DNA of 64,000 nt from the NCBI RefSeq assembly GCF_965638725.1, contig NC_134953.1, forward strand, positions 7,835,001 to 7,899,000, in the 5' to 3' direction. Under the pieces are notes generated by a model. That model worked only from the letters and a program-made list of their open reading frames with translations. It was not told the origin of the DNA and did no database searches. This stretch comes from Aptenodytes patagonicus. Lineage: Eukaryota; Chordata; Aves; Sphenisciformes; Spheniscidae. Position numbers and translations under genes: made by a program. This document shows, piece by piece, positions 49,691 to 60,107 of the stretch. How positions within the stretch are numbered: position 1 is the stretch's first letter; the number at the start of each line of letters is the position of its first letter.

Positions 49691-50050
49691 GCTCTCCTGA
49701 AGCGCAGGCCAGAGCGTGGCACGTTTGACGCGGAGACCCACGCCGGGACTTCGCGCCGAGCAGTTCATCTCCCCGGGAGGAGAGAGGAGCCCTCCTCCCT
49801 TTGTCTCTGCGGCCCCGCGAGGTTTCGTTCGGGCTCCCGCCCGCCAGGCGGCGCTGCCGGGCCCCGCGGCGGAGGCGAAGGGCAGCGGCGGCGCGGGGTG
49901 CCGCTGCGGCGGGAGCGGCCGCTCTCCGCCGGGGGCGCCGGGCTCGGCCCCCCCCCCCCCCCCGCCGCCGCCCGCACCCCGGGCCCGGCGGCCAGCCGCG
50001 CCCCGCCTCGGCCGGCACCCAGCGTGCCCGTCCCGAACCCGATAAAGATC
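49691..50050. promoter_or_regulatory. CpG island about 5.3 kb downstream of ZNF503
   Basis: A compact, very GC-rich block with high CpG density and a C-run near 49950-49965. No coding exon is recognisable; open frames on both strands are compositional. Immediately to its right is AT-rich sequence with GATCTAATCC and AGATAAAAACAGATAG. Confidence 0.5.
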
Positions 50051-51590
50051 GCTTGTTCGGGGCAGAGGGAATCTCTGATCTAATCCGGAGGGAAGTATTG
50101 CAGTATAAATGGATTTAGCCAGATAAAAACAGATAGGCCGGACTAGGCAAAAACCGTGGCGGTGGTGGTGTGTTGTTTTTTTTTTTTTTTTTTAATCACG
50201 CTTGTAATCTCATTCACTCTGAAGGGTAAATAAATTGCAGTTGTATGAAAAACAATTGGTGCTACATGTGTTCCTAACAGATGGGATCTTATCACAATTT
50301 AACTGTAATAAATTCTGACTTCTGGAAATTGTAATCGGTACTCCATGTTAGATGTCTCGTTTCTACTGTTATAATAGGGCTACAAACTTCTGAGAGCGAG
50401 CAGAAAAAGTTTTCGGCGCTGGCGTTGCTCGAGAGCCAGGGCACGCTCCCGCAGCCTCCTCACCATCGCGGCTCTTCCAAAGTTCCCGTGAAAACGCGTC
50501 CAAAGAGCAAAAGGGAGAGAAAACCCCGGCGCACGGGGAGGCAAACAGCTGATCCTCCCCCCCTCGGGTAACATGATTTACTAAGGCCGATGATAATAGC
50601 CCTTAAAATACATGCGGAAAAACTAAGAATGAGCTCTCTGCGTGGAGAAGCCCTGGCAAATGACGGATCACGCTTTGCTTTGCGAAGAGAGAAAACGTTA
50701 GAAGAAGAAATCCAGCCCCCGAGGAAGCCGAGACCAAACTTTAGATTAATCCTCCTGCGCTTCAGATCACAAAATTAAAAAATAAATTTGAATAACCACT
50801 GAAAGGATAAAATTATAACAATAAATTGTCCATATTCACTGAGGCTGCGGGACTAATTATTTTCACCATCTCGGCTTCCCATTGCTGTTTATCAAGTCGC
50901 AGGATAAATGCTTGTAAATCCATTACATTTCCATAAATCCTTTCGCCGCTTTCTTTTTGGCCAATGCTTTCGCAACATTAATTGATTTTATTGCACTTTC
51001 TGAAGTCACTGTATATTAAACTCGAGCAAGTTTGCTCTGACAGCGTTGTTTTTTTCCATCGTCATATGAAACCCGTGAACGGGAATTACTGAAGCTACTG
51101 CAGGCTCTAGTCTCTTTTTTCCCCTGCTGTGATCTTGATGGCAAATGTGAACTGCAAATTACAAGTTTCTAATAATCTGCGCTGTTACAGAAAACAGCCC
51201 CTTTATCGCTGGTGAAAAATTAGTCTAAACCCAAACACCACGTTTTCCCATTGTTTTTAGACGGGGGGAGGCATGAAATGCTACTGGGCGATCGAGATCG
51301 AACAGACTAAGAAACACTTCGCGAGTCATTTACGTTACTGGATGGACGGCAGTTGTTTTTCGGAAAGGATTTTCGATGTATAACCAGAAGTTCAATGCCA
51401 TTTGGAAGCGAGTACACGGGCTCCAGGTTCCTCAAACCCTTCTCCCTTTTTCCTCAATCACCTTAAGAACACTGGACCCCAACCAGCCTTAAACCGACTA
51501 ATGATTTCTCGCTTCATATCGGCTAATTTGCAGTTCCTTTACCTGTGACGCTAGCCCCGTGATCATTATGTAAAAGCGTTAAGAGCTGAG
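50051..51590. other. AT-rich, motif-dense flank; possible conserved noncoding elements
   Basis: No gene is seen. The part at about 50.79-51.06 kb is repeat-free and rich in homeodomain-type cores (TAATTA at 50854-50859; TTAATTGATTTTATTG near 50.98 kb) beside TTTTTGGCCAATG, a texture typical of developmental enhancers. A T18 run lies at 50176-50193. Confidence 0.4.
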
Positions 51591-52500
51591 GCGCACGTTT
51601 AGAGCGCTCTCCCTCCGCCCCGCTCCGCACCCAGGCACCCGGGCTGGGCAGCCCAAGCCCTCGGCAGCGAGCCCCCTCCCCGGCGGGGCCGGGCGCTCCC
51701 CGAGCGGCGAGGTGCGCCTTCGCACAGCCATTTGCAAGCCGTTACCACCAGACCTAACTAGTCCGCGTCCTCTCTGCCGGCGGTTTCCTACGGATTCACT
51801 TCAGTGACGCAAGTGTCTTGTCAAATGAATAGGGATAATTACTGTAGATCACAGAAGACACGCAGAACTATTTTAGGTAGGACAGCAGAATGCCGGTAAT
51901 TATGAACCTATCCTTCGTATTACAGGTTCAGCGGTTGTACCCCATCCTTGGCTGCCCAGCCTTCTTACGCACGTACGCTGCTACCCACCAAGACGTTTTG
52001 CAGAGGTAAACGCGTATCAGTTGCTAGTAATGCCGTCATTATTTATACTGGGAGGAGGAGCGGAAGGAGAGGGGAAGCAAGCCCGAGAGCTGCGCCCTGC
52101 CTGCCTCTAACGCTTGCGGGGCGGCGGGCGGGCAGCCCGGGCGCAGGGCAGGGCTCACGGCCCGGGACGCGCCCGCCCCCCCCTCCCGCGCCGTGGCCAG
52201 CCCCCGGGACCCTGCCGCGACGCCTCGGCACGGCCCTCACGGCCCTTTGTCTCTTGGCTGAGGGATCCGAGAGAAAGGCCGGGCATCTCTCTGCTCCCTG
52301 CCTTCCTTCCCGGTGGGACAGCGCTGCACCTGGGCGCCCTGGCCCGAGCAGCAGTCACCTCGGGGCCCTGCCGGCAGGGCCAGGCAGGGAAAGGCCTTCC
52401 CGTTGTGGCAAGGCCGGGAGAGGGACCGTTTTCAGCCACTCGGCTTTTTCGAGGCAAAGCACCCTGCTTGGGAAAGGCCACCACTGCAGTTCGTCCGCTG
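51591..52500. promoter_or_regulatory. CpG-rich blocks downstream of ZNF503
   Basis: Two GC-rich segments (about 51.60-51.78 and 52.05-52.45 kb) separated by ordinary sequence. The longest open frame here (51948-52835, plus) has no recognisable domain and its composition follows the GC block, so I do not call it a gene. Confidence 0.4.
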
Positions 52501-52844
52501 CCATGGCCTTAGAGGGAGTCGGGTCAGCTGGGACTGGGACAGACAGCCCAGGTGTGAGGACGCACACTCTGTGCAAGGGAAGCCATCCCACTCCTAACAC
52601 CCCTTCAGCCATCACAAGACCTAAAACGGCAATAGAATGTTTTAGTTTCACTGAGGTTCATGAGCATCGGCCCAGGTTCTCCAACACGGCCAATCTACCT
52701 TACAGTTGTGGGGAAACGTCTCCCCTCTTGTACAATTCACAGCCTTTAATCCTCTCTTTGTGGAGATACAATTTTTTTCCTTCCAGGAAAGACCAACTGC
52801 TGCCATCATCTACCACACTTTTTCTCCATGCTTGAAGTACTTGT

Positions 52845-52955
52845 CTTGAGGCAGAGGAATACATATCAATTCCCAGATCTGGAAGGTTTCAAACCCACAA
52901 TTCTCACTTCTTATTAGGGTTCCTAATCACCAGGCTATTCTAACATGGGAAAAAT
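52845..52955 (-). repeat. Possible tRNA-derived SINE relic
   Basis: Read on the minus strand, an A-box-like CTGGTGATTAGG (52933-52922) is followed at tRNA-like spacing by a B-box-like GGGTTTGAAACC (52896-52885), which differs from GGTTCRANNCC at one key base. This is the arrangement of the RNA polymerase III promoter of tRNA-type SINEs (MIR/AmnSINE-like). A second, weaker A-box-like stretch lies on the plus strand near 53.05 kb. Confidence 0.4.
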
Positions 52956-55900
52956 CTCCACCCCTCCTTTGAAGGCATTTCACTTTGCATAAAAATGCAC
53001 CAGGCCAGAGGGAAAGAGAAGGAAGGAACAAGACTATTTAGTCTACTGGTTATGGTGCTTGCCAAAGCCCGGAGCTCAGGTCTCCCAGTCAGTGCCGAGA
53101 TTTAATCACATTCCCACCTACTCTCTCTCTTTGCCCAAGAGGAAGCTTTAAACATTCTACACACACACACAGAGACAAAAAAAAAGTAACACTTTCAGCA
53201 TCCCCTTTCCACCCTAGATGGTAATTAGAGGAGATGAGTCTACTCAGGGGGCATAGGAAAAAATACAGATCTGTGGCCACTAAGTTATTAGATAAATAGC
53301 TATCTGAATGGGGACCTTCGAGTCACCATTTTTTAAAAGAAAGTAGAAACCACCATGGCACATTAGATGACAGCAAGCTTTGCCTGTCAAGGCCTTAGTA
53401 AAAAGGCAAAATTTCCCACTGCGTGCATTGATACACCGGTTCTTGTAACCGAGTTCCTGGCTGTGCAAGTAAGAATGTTTCTCCTCTTTGGTCTGTATTT
53501 TTGTCACTTTGTCCCACCCTATATGGGGCCACTGGCGACCACCCCCTCTAACCACACACACATGCAGTCCCGCTGCCGCTCACCCCTGCCTATATCACAC
53601 TGCCACAGAAATTCACAGATGGGGACCGAAACAAAGCCGGTCAAAATCTTACTTGCCCCTACCTATATTTTTACAAGACTTCAAGTTCATTTTGTTGACT
53701 TTTTTATAGAAAATAGTAACCGTATAGCCAGTTTCCACCACAAAATACTTGAGTCTGAGACTATTCACAAGATCTTTTTTTTGTGCTACGTCCCTCCCCC
53801 ACCCCTCCAATTCCCCTCCCTTTGCAAGATTACAATTTCCTTAAATATATATTGCACCAGCAGGCCCAGGGAATGTGTTCCAGATAAAACAGATGAGTAG
53901 AAATAAGTTCTTTTCAGAAGGATCAGCTGCTAACTACATTCCAGTAGAGTTGTCAAACAGATTTTATGAAGAGAGCTAATCACATTTATAATTATGGTCT
54001 TCAGGCTGACTTTACAGAGTTAGGGTAAAATGTTATGCTTGATCAAAAGCAGATATCCTACATACATCAGTAGGTTTATAAAAAGATTGAGAAAGGAATT
54101 TAGACCAGATGGAGCAACTAATTTTTCTAGTTTAACTGTATCATTTGGTTGAGAAACAAATGGTTGTTGATGTATCTACAAATCAGGTACTAACAAATTC
54201 TCCAACAAAACTGGCTACTCGAAGTGCCACAATCTTGTTCTAGAGTTAAATAAGTTGGAAAAGCGTTACAGCAGGTCTTACCTCCTCAATGGACAGTCAA
54301 CGCTTTTTATACTATTTTAACTTACCTATTTCTAAAGTGATGAGTTAGAATGGTACAATTTCCTACATGTAGACATTATCAAAGTAAGTAAAAATACTGG
54401 TAAACTCTACCACTGCTGATAGATGATACCAGTATAGTTTATCCCTGGTAGAGAAGGTACTCGTGAATCATCATAGCTGCGTATAGACCAGGTCACAGGT
54501 TATGAAAAAAGCTAACTCTGTAAGGGAAAAAGTATTTATTCTAACTAAAACACTTAACTTGTATAAGCATAGTGTTCCACATGGTTAATTGTGTTTGCGA
54601 CAATTTACATTTATACTTTTAAGCTATTAAACTTGCACACACCCCAAGTTCACAACCTAGCATGAAATTCTAGTCAGCCTGAAATCAGCAGAAGTTTTCT
54701 AGCAATCCTAAGGCAGGCAGGATTTCTCCTGGGACAAAAAAAAAGCCCTAAAGCTTACAAATTCTAATTCCATATAAATAAGAACTAAATATGTTCCACA
54801 CAGTTATACAATTCATGACAGCTTGGGAAGGGGCTTGGGAGTACCTTGGAACAAACTATGGGAATTTTTGTTTTCTGTCTGTGATGAGAAGGTTCAGATG
54901 ACAAAAATCTGAAGAGACCATGCAAGGTAGATCAGCAGTAAATAGGTAAAAAAAGAAAACATTGAACACGTGCTTTTAGTTGTTGTGCAAAATGGAACAG
55001 AGTAGGTTTTGGCCATTGTATCGCAGACAGTCAGCTTTGAGCTGATGCCTCTCAAGGTAATAGGAGCATGGGGAGTTTAATCAGCACATCTGTCTGATCA
55101 GACATCTCATGTTTTACTCAAGAAATTGCTGCATTTCAGTGATGGGTAAGATGTGTGCATTTTTACCTTGTATATATTATTTATGCAGCAAAGACTTGTC
55201 CAGGTCTTTTCCCAAGAAAATCATAGAATAATAATTTTAAAATTAACTAAAAAAAATTACAAAAAAATGCTCTAAATTAATAAGAAAATAAAGGAAAATG
55301 AAAGGTTCTACATGTAAAAGAACAACTTTTTTATGCAGAGCACCTCTGAAAATATTTACATCTGTTCTGATAGCAAATCATCTTCGATGAAGCAAATGCA
55401 AGAATTTAGTTCTATTGCTCAGTAATTTAGCTCAGTTTTTGTATGCATAGATACACAGACTAGTTAACGCACTAACTTGAGTACTAGCAGAATGAGGTAG
55501 CGAGTTTTGCATCTCCATCTTGAAAACAACTATTGCATAACCATGTTGTTTAATAGATGATGAAATATTAAACTCACTTGTGCAACATTATCCCAGTCTT
55601 TTTACTGTGGACATTAAAACGAGGGCAGACATATTTCTGTGAAGTCTCTTCTGATGTGTTTTGTAACAGTTTAATTCTGGGGAAAAAAATGCGTTGCGAG
55701 CTTTAGAACAGATAAAAGGAAACTGTGCTGTCCACACCCCCATCACAAGCTGTCCTTAGGAATGCAAGTACATACAATTCTGGAAGTGTAATAATCATCA
55801 TCTTGCTCATTACGTGGGACCTCCAGGGCTAAATCACAGACCTTTACACCTCAAGTTAAATACTCTAGCAAGCAGCTGTAGCATACTCATATCCGCTGTT

Positions 55901-57519
55901 GGCCAGATGCAGACAGAGTGGGAGGCATAGCACAGTGAACAGTGGGCTACATGTGCATACCTACTCAAAAGCAAGTTAAAGATTGGCTAGAGACTAATCA
56001 ATTTTATAGGCTAAGAAATTGATTTTCAGAAGAGCTGAACTACAGGTGTGCAAGTCTCTTAAAAAAAATCAGCTTAACTCTGGCGGTACTATTAGCAGGG
56101 TTCACTACAGTGTAGGAAAGCATGGGAAACATTATCTTAGATTCTGGCATTCCCTAAGTCAGCGTCCATTGTGTGCAGCGTGACACAGGTATTTTTTTTC
56201 TTGGAGCAGTGGCTAAGGGCAGTTGTTTATAACTACAAAACTAGGGACAGGATAGGCTACAAGTGTTACCTGTAGCAGTAACATCCAGTTATTTTTGGAT
56301 GCAATGTACAATGCACTTAATCAAATCCTCATCAGAGCAGTAAGAGGTGATAAGATGCTTTATATTCTATTACTGATAAGTAATGAGAATATTAGAAATA
56401 AGCCAGTTGTAGAAGTCAGCTCTGGGTCAAGTCAGACAAAACTGATTTAAGTTAAACAGGAGAACAAATGAAGTAGGTCTCTAAAGGTTTCAATTTCAGA
56501 AGGGCAAACTCTGGTGTAGTCATTTCAGCTGGACTGAGGAGCTAATAGATTGAGTAGCGAGCAAAGTCTTACAAACACTTCACAGAAGGAATGTTAAAGT
56601 GGTCAAGAATCTATATTCCAAACACAGGAAAAAAACCTCAGAAGAAGGTACTCCAGGCCTAACTGGATGCACTATCACCTCAAGAAATGTGTTACATGTG
56701 AAAAAGAAACAAAAGTAACATGTGGGAAAAAACCCCTTTTGTTTGCTAATCAGTCCTTATCTTAGAAGCATAGGGGTGTGAAGCAAGAACTGCCAAAAGA
56801 GGAGCTGTGTTAGCCTTTGCAAAGGATATTAAAATGGATGAAGATATTTTTTCAGTTACATAAATAAAATGAAAGAAAGGAATGCAGTAGCGATTAAGGA
56901 TAATGCAGGCGTGTTCCCAACCTCAAATTGATACGTTGCATTAATTTAAATAAGGGCAATACTGAGCATGGGGTAGAAGGGAAACAGCTAATAGGAATGA
57001 CTTTAGAGAATGAAAATCAGGTGAAGGAGAAACAAAATCAAATCTGGAATAGCTCTAAACTCTAGGAGTCTAGTTAATCTCCACTCTAACTCAGAACTCC
57101 AGAATGTGAGACCACAACAGTAGCAAGGACTTTCTACCAAACTTAACCAAAACAAAATTGGCACAAAATAAAGATAGACTATATTAAGAAGGGAAATATG
57201 ATGTCTGAGATTGGTATGTTTACCATTCTGATTCCAGTAATAGCCAAAACTTTGCAATGACAAGTTGAAAGTAGCAAGGCACAGAAAATAAAAAAAAACC
57301 AAAATAGAAGATATAGTCTGGGATTACTCAAAGTAGATCACAACTAAATGACTTTCTCTGATTCAAAAAACCCCAAAACAAATCCTAGCATTCTGGGCTA
57401 AAAAAGCATCATTGGTGTAATTTCTCAACATTAATAAGAAGGCTTTGCTAAAATACTCAATGACTATGGATCACCTGGGTAAGGCAGCTGGTGTAACTTC
57501 TAACAGAGACAAGGAAAAG
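52956..57519. other. Intergenic AT-rich DNA
   Basis: No coding exon or RNA gene is recognised across about 4.5 kb. A short CA tract lies at 53159-53172. The largest open frame (53367-53900, plus, 177 codons) contains no domain I recognise, has no splice or promoter context, and is probably chance. Confidence 0.6.
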
Positions 57520-57920
57520 TAATAGCATTGTGTTAAGCACTGGGAAGAGCTCACCTGAAATACTGCATACAGTCTAGTCACCTGCATTCGAGGGATTAAC
57601 TGGAACTAGAGCAAGTAGAGGAGAAGGACTAGTAGGAAAATCAGGGCAATGGAAAGCCCATTTTATGAAATGAGATTAAACAAGCTTGATTTGTTTAGTC
57701 TACTATAACAAAAGCTGAGAGAGGATAGGATTGCTGTCTGTGTTAGTTAAAAAGCTGAGAGAAAAAAAAAAGACTATTTAATTTAAAAGAGAATTTTGGC
57801 ACAAGACCAAAGGGACTTTAGCTGGCCATGAATAAACTAAGTTTGAAATTAGAAGATGGTTCTTAACCAACAGAGCACTGGTGATGAACCTTTCTGATAG
57901 CTGGTGCAGGGTTTTTTCTG
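57520..57920 (+). mobile_element. Ancient CR1-superfamily LINE, 3' fragment
   Basis: Contains, strongly diverged but in the right order, the words of the CR1/L3 3' coding region: 'ctcacctgaaatactgcat', 'gaactagagcaagtagag', 'attttatgaaatgagatta', 'cttgatttgtttagtctac', 'aaagctgagagaggatagg' and further on 'ggccatgaataaac' and 'gaaattagaagatggttct'. Orientation is plus. It is much older than the CR1 copy at 2.96 kb and has no open frame. A T-rich tract (57915-57966) follows. Confidence 0.65.
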
Positions 57921-57966
57921 TTGTTTTTTTGTTGGGTTTGGTTTTTTTATTATTATTTTTATTTTT

Positions 57967-59505
57967 TAAGTGTATGGTGGTAGCTCATTGTTTTTGACTC
58001 TATCCGAAGTCAGTGCCAATGGCAAATGGCTCACCAGCAATGCTGTAAAGCAATCACGTTCTGTAACAGCCATCCTCTGGGAATAGCAGGAATAAACCAC
58101 ACAACTGTTGTTAAGATGGAGTACAACACACTTAAAAAAAGAATTACCTGACCTGATGGCTGCCTTCCTGTTCTAAAGCCTTGCAGTGGAGGAGTTGGTA
58201 GATAGGATTAAATCTACCACAATTAAATAACATTTTTGTGATAGAAGGAACTGCACGATAGTAATAGTTAGGTAAACAATAGTCTAAAAACTGTGTATTT
58301 TTCCTTCTAACACTTAAGAAGCCCCAGTTTGTTTTTTAACAAAAAGTAAAGCACAAAACAACCAGTTAGAGCCAACCACATTACACATTAAAAAAACACT
58401 ACAGAACTTCCTTCTGAAGAGGAAAGCCATCCTGACAAACTATTACTTCTTCCTGTGGAAAATGAGTTATTAGCAAAATCCATAAAATCTTAACTCAAAC
58501 AAATCAACTTTTATATTTTTGAAGAAAATAATCCTACCAAAAATAATTCCTCCTTAAAATGAAAGGCCATACTGCAAGATACATACGTAGCAAACAACCT
58601 AAAGGCTACTTTGATACTGAACCTAAAATCCTCTGTTTCAAAGAAAAATAGTTCTTTATAAAGAAAGTTTACTTTCAATAGCAAAGGGAATAACATTTGA
58701 ACCAAAGACGACTTAAGCAGATGATGATTTGTGAAGGGATTTTTCTTGATGTATACTTTAAAAAGGTCTGAAAGAAGTTAATGCAACAACAACAATAACT
58801 CAGAGGAAAAAAAAAGTAATCTAGTTTCTGCTTAGTCACTGACCTGCTTGCAGTCCTCACCAGGTGCTCCCCGCTGCTCTCGTGCGTGGCCCTCCCCACG
58901 GGGCCATGCAGCCCACGGCCGAGGTTTCAGGGAGAACAGAGAGCCAGGCCCGCGCCAACCCGGCCACAGCTCAGCACCTGCTCCTTACTATCCGTCTTTC
59001 TGGTAGCAGAAAATGGCTCTGCTTCCATCTTCCCAAGCAGCCAAATGCTGTGCTACCTGCACCAAAGCTTCCTGGTGGCCATTCTTTCCCTTTTAAAGAG
59101 AAGGCCGGTGTGACAAGGGTTGATTTTTCCCAGGTGAGCAAGTTGAATCACACAGTTTCTCTCAATTAGCGTTACTCAGTGCCCCACACTGGGGCTGGAT
59201 GCTGGTGGCCCGGCAGATTTCTGTGAGGTGGCTGTAAAGTCTGGGAGATGCCTGACAGTGGCTACACCCAGGCATTTTACATCTCAGGCTGGGTTTCCTC
59301 TCACGAGTAACCGCGGAGGGGGACATGCAGATCCTCCCCCTCTCCAGCAGCCGTGGCTGACTCCACAAGTGCCTTTGAGCCCTCACCGCTGAGGAGCTGA
59401 GGTAGTGGTGCGGCTCCTCCTGAGGGGAGGCATTGGGGAACCTTCTAGAACCCCCTGGGGGGCTGGGGGGTCGCTGCCAGCAGGACATGGGGCTGCAGGC
59501 CCTGG
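57967..59505. other. Intergenic
   Basis: AT-rich up to about 58.84 kb, then a moderately GC-rich stretch to the LTR. Short open frames in the latter (for example 58864-59169, plus) have no recognisable content. No gene is called. Confidence 0.6.
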
Positions 59506-59510
59506 TGGAG
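59506..59510. repeat. Target-site duplication of LTR copy 2 (left copy)
   Basis: TGGAG immediately before the LTR; the right copy is at 60103-60107. It shows that the LTR inserted as a unit and that both ends are intact. Confidence 0.9.
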
Positions 59511-60102
59511 TGTTGTGGTTTAACCTCAGTTGGCAACTGAGCACCACGCAGCCGCTCGCTCACTCCCCCCCAGTGGGATGGGGGAGAGAATCGGAAGGGT
59601 AAAAGCGAGACAACTCATGGGTTGGGATAAAGACAGTTTAATAGGGAAAGCAAAAGCCGCGTGCACAAACAAAGCAAAACAAGGAATACATTCACTCCTT
59701 CCCACGGGCAGGCAGGTGTTCAGCCATCTCCAGGAAAGCAGGGCTCCATCACGCATAACGGTTACTTGGGAAGACAAACGCCATCACTCCAAACGTCCCC
59801 CCCTTCCTTCTTCTTCCCCCAGCTTTATATACTGAGCATGACATCCCATGGTATGGAATGTCCCTTTGGCCAGTTGGGGTCAGCTGTCCTGGCTGTGCCC
59901 CCTCCCAGCTTCTTGTGCCCCTCCAGCCTTCTCAGTCGGTAGAGCACGGGAAGCTGAAAAGTCCTTGACTAGTGTAAGCACTGCTCAGCAACAACTAAAA
60001 CATCGGTGTGTTATCAACATTGTTCTCCTCCTAAATCCAAAACACAGCACTGTACCAGCTACTAGGAAGGAAATTAACTCTATCCCTGCCGAAACCAGGA
60101 CA
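59511..60102 (-). mobile_element. Solo LTR of an avian endogenous retrovirus, copy 2, with 5-bp target-site duplication
   Basis: A 592-bp unit in minus orientation, beginning (on the plus strand) tgttgtggtttaac and ending gaaaccaggaca, so the LTR has intact TG...CA ends. It is flanked by a perfect 5-bp direct repeat TGGAG at 59506-59510 and 60103-60107. On the minus strand a TATATAAA box lies at about 59830-59823 and an ATTAAA signal at 59642-59637. By eye the 225-nt 3' part differs from copy 1 at about seven positions. No internal retroviral genes are present. A 5-bp duplication is usual for ERVL-type and many class I elements, so I leave the class open. A promoter here would point leftward, toward ZNF503. 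Confidence 0.92.
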
Positions 60103-60107
60103 TGGAG

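Noticed and set aside
51948-52835. A 295-codon plus-strand frame
   Set aside because: Its first part lies in GC-rich sequence that depletes stops and the rest shows no domain; no supporting signals.
53367-53900. A 177-codon plus-strand frame
   Set aside because: No recognisable domain, no promoter or splice context, and an ordinary intergenic position; most likely chance.
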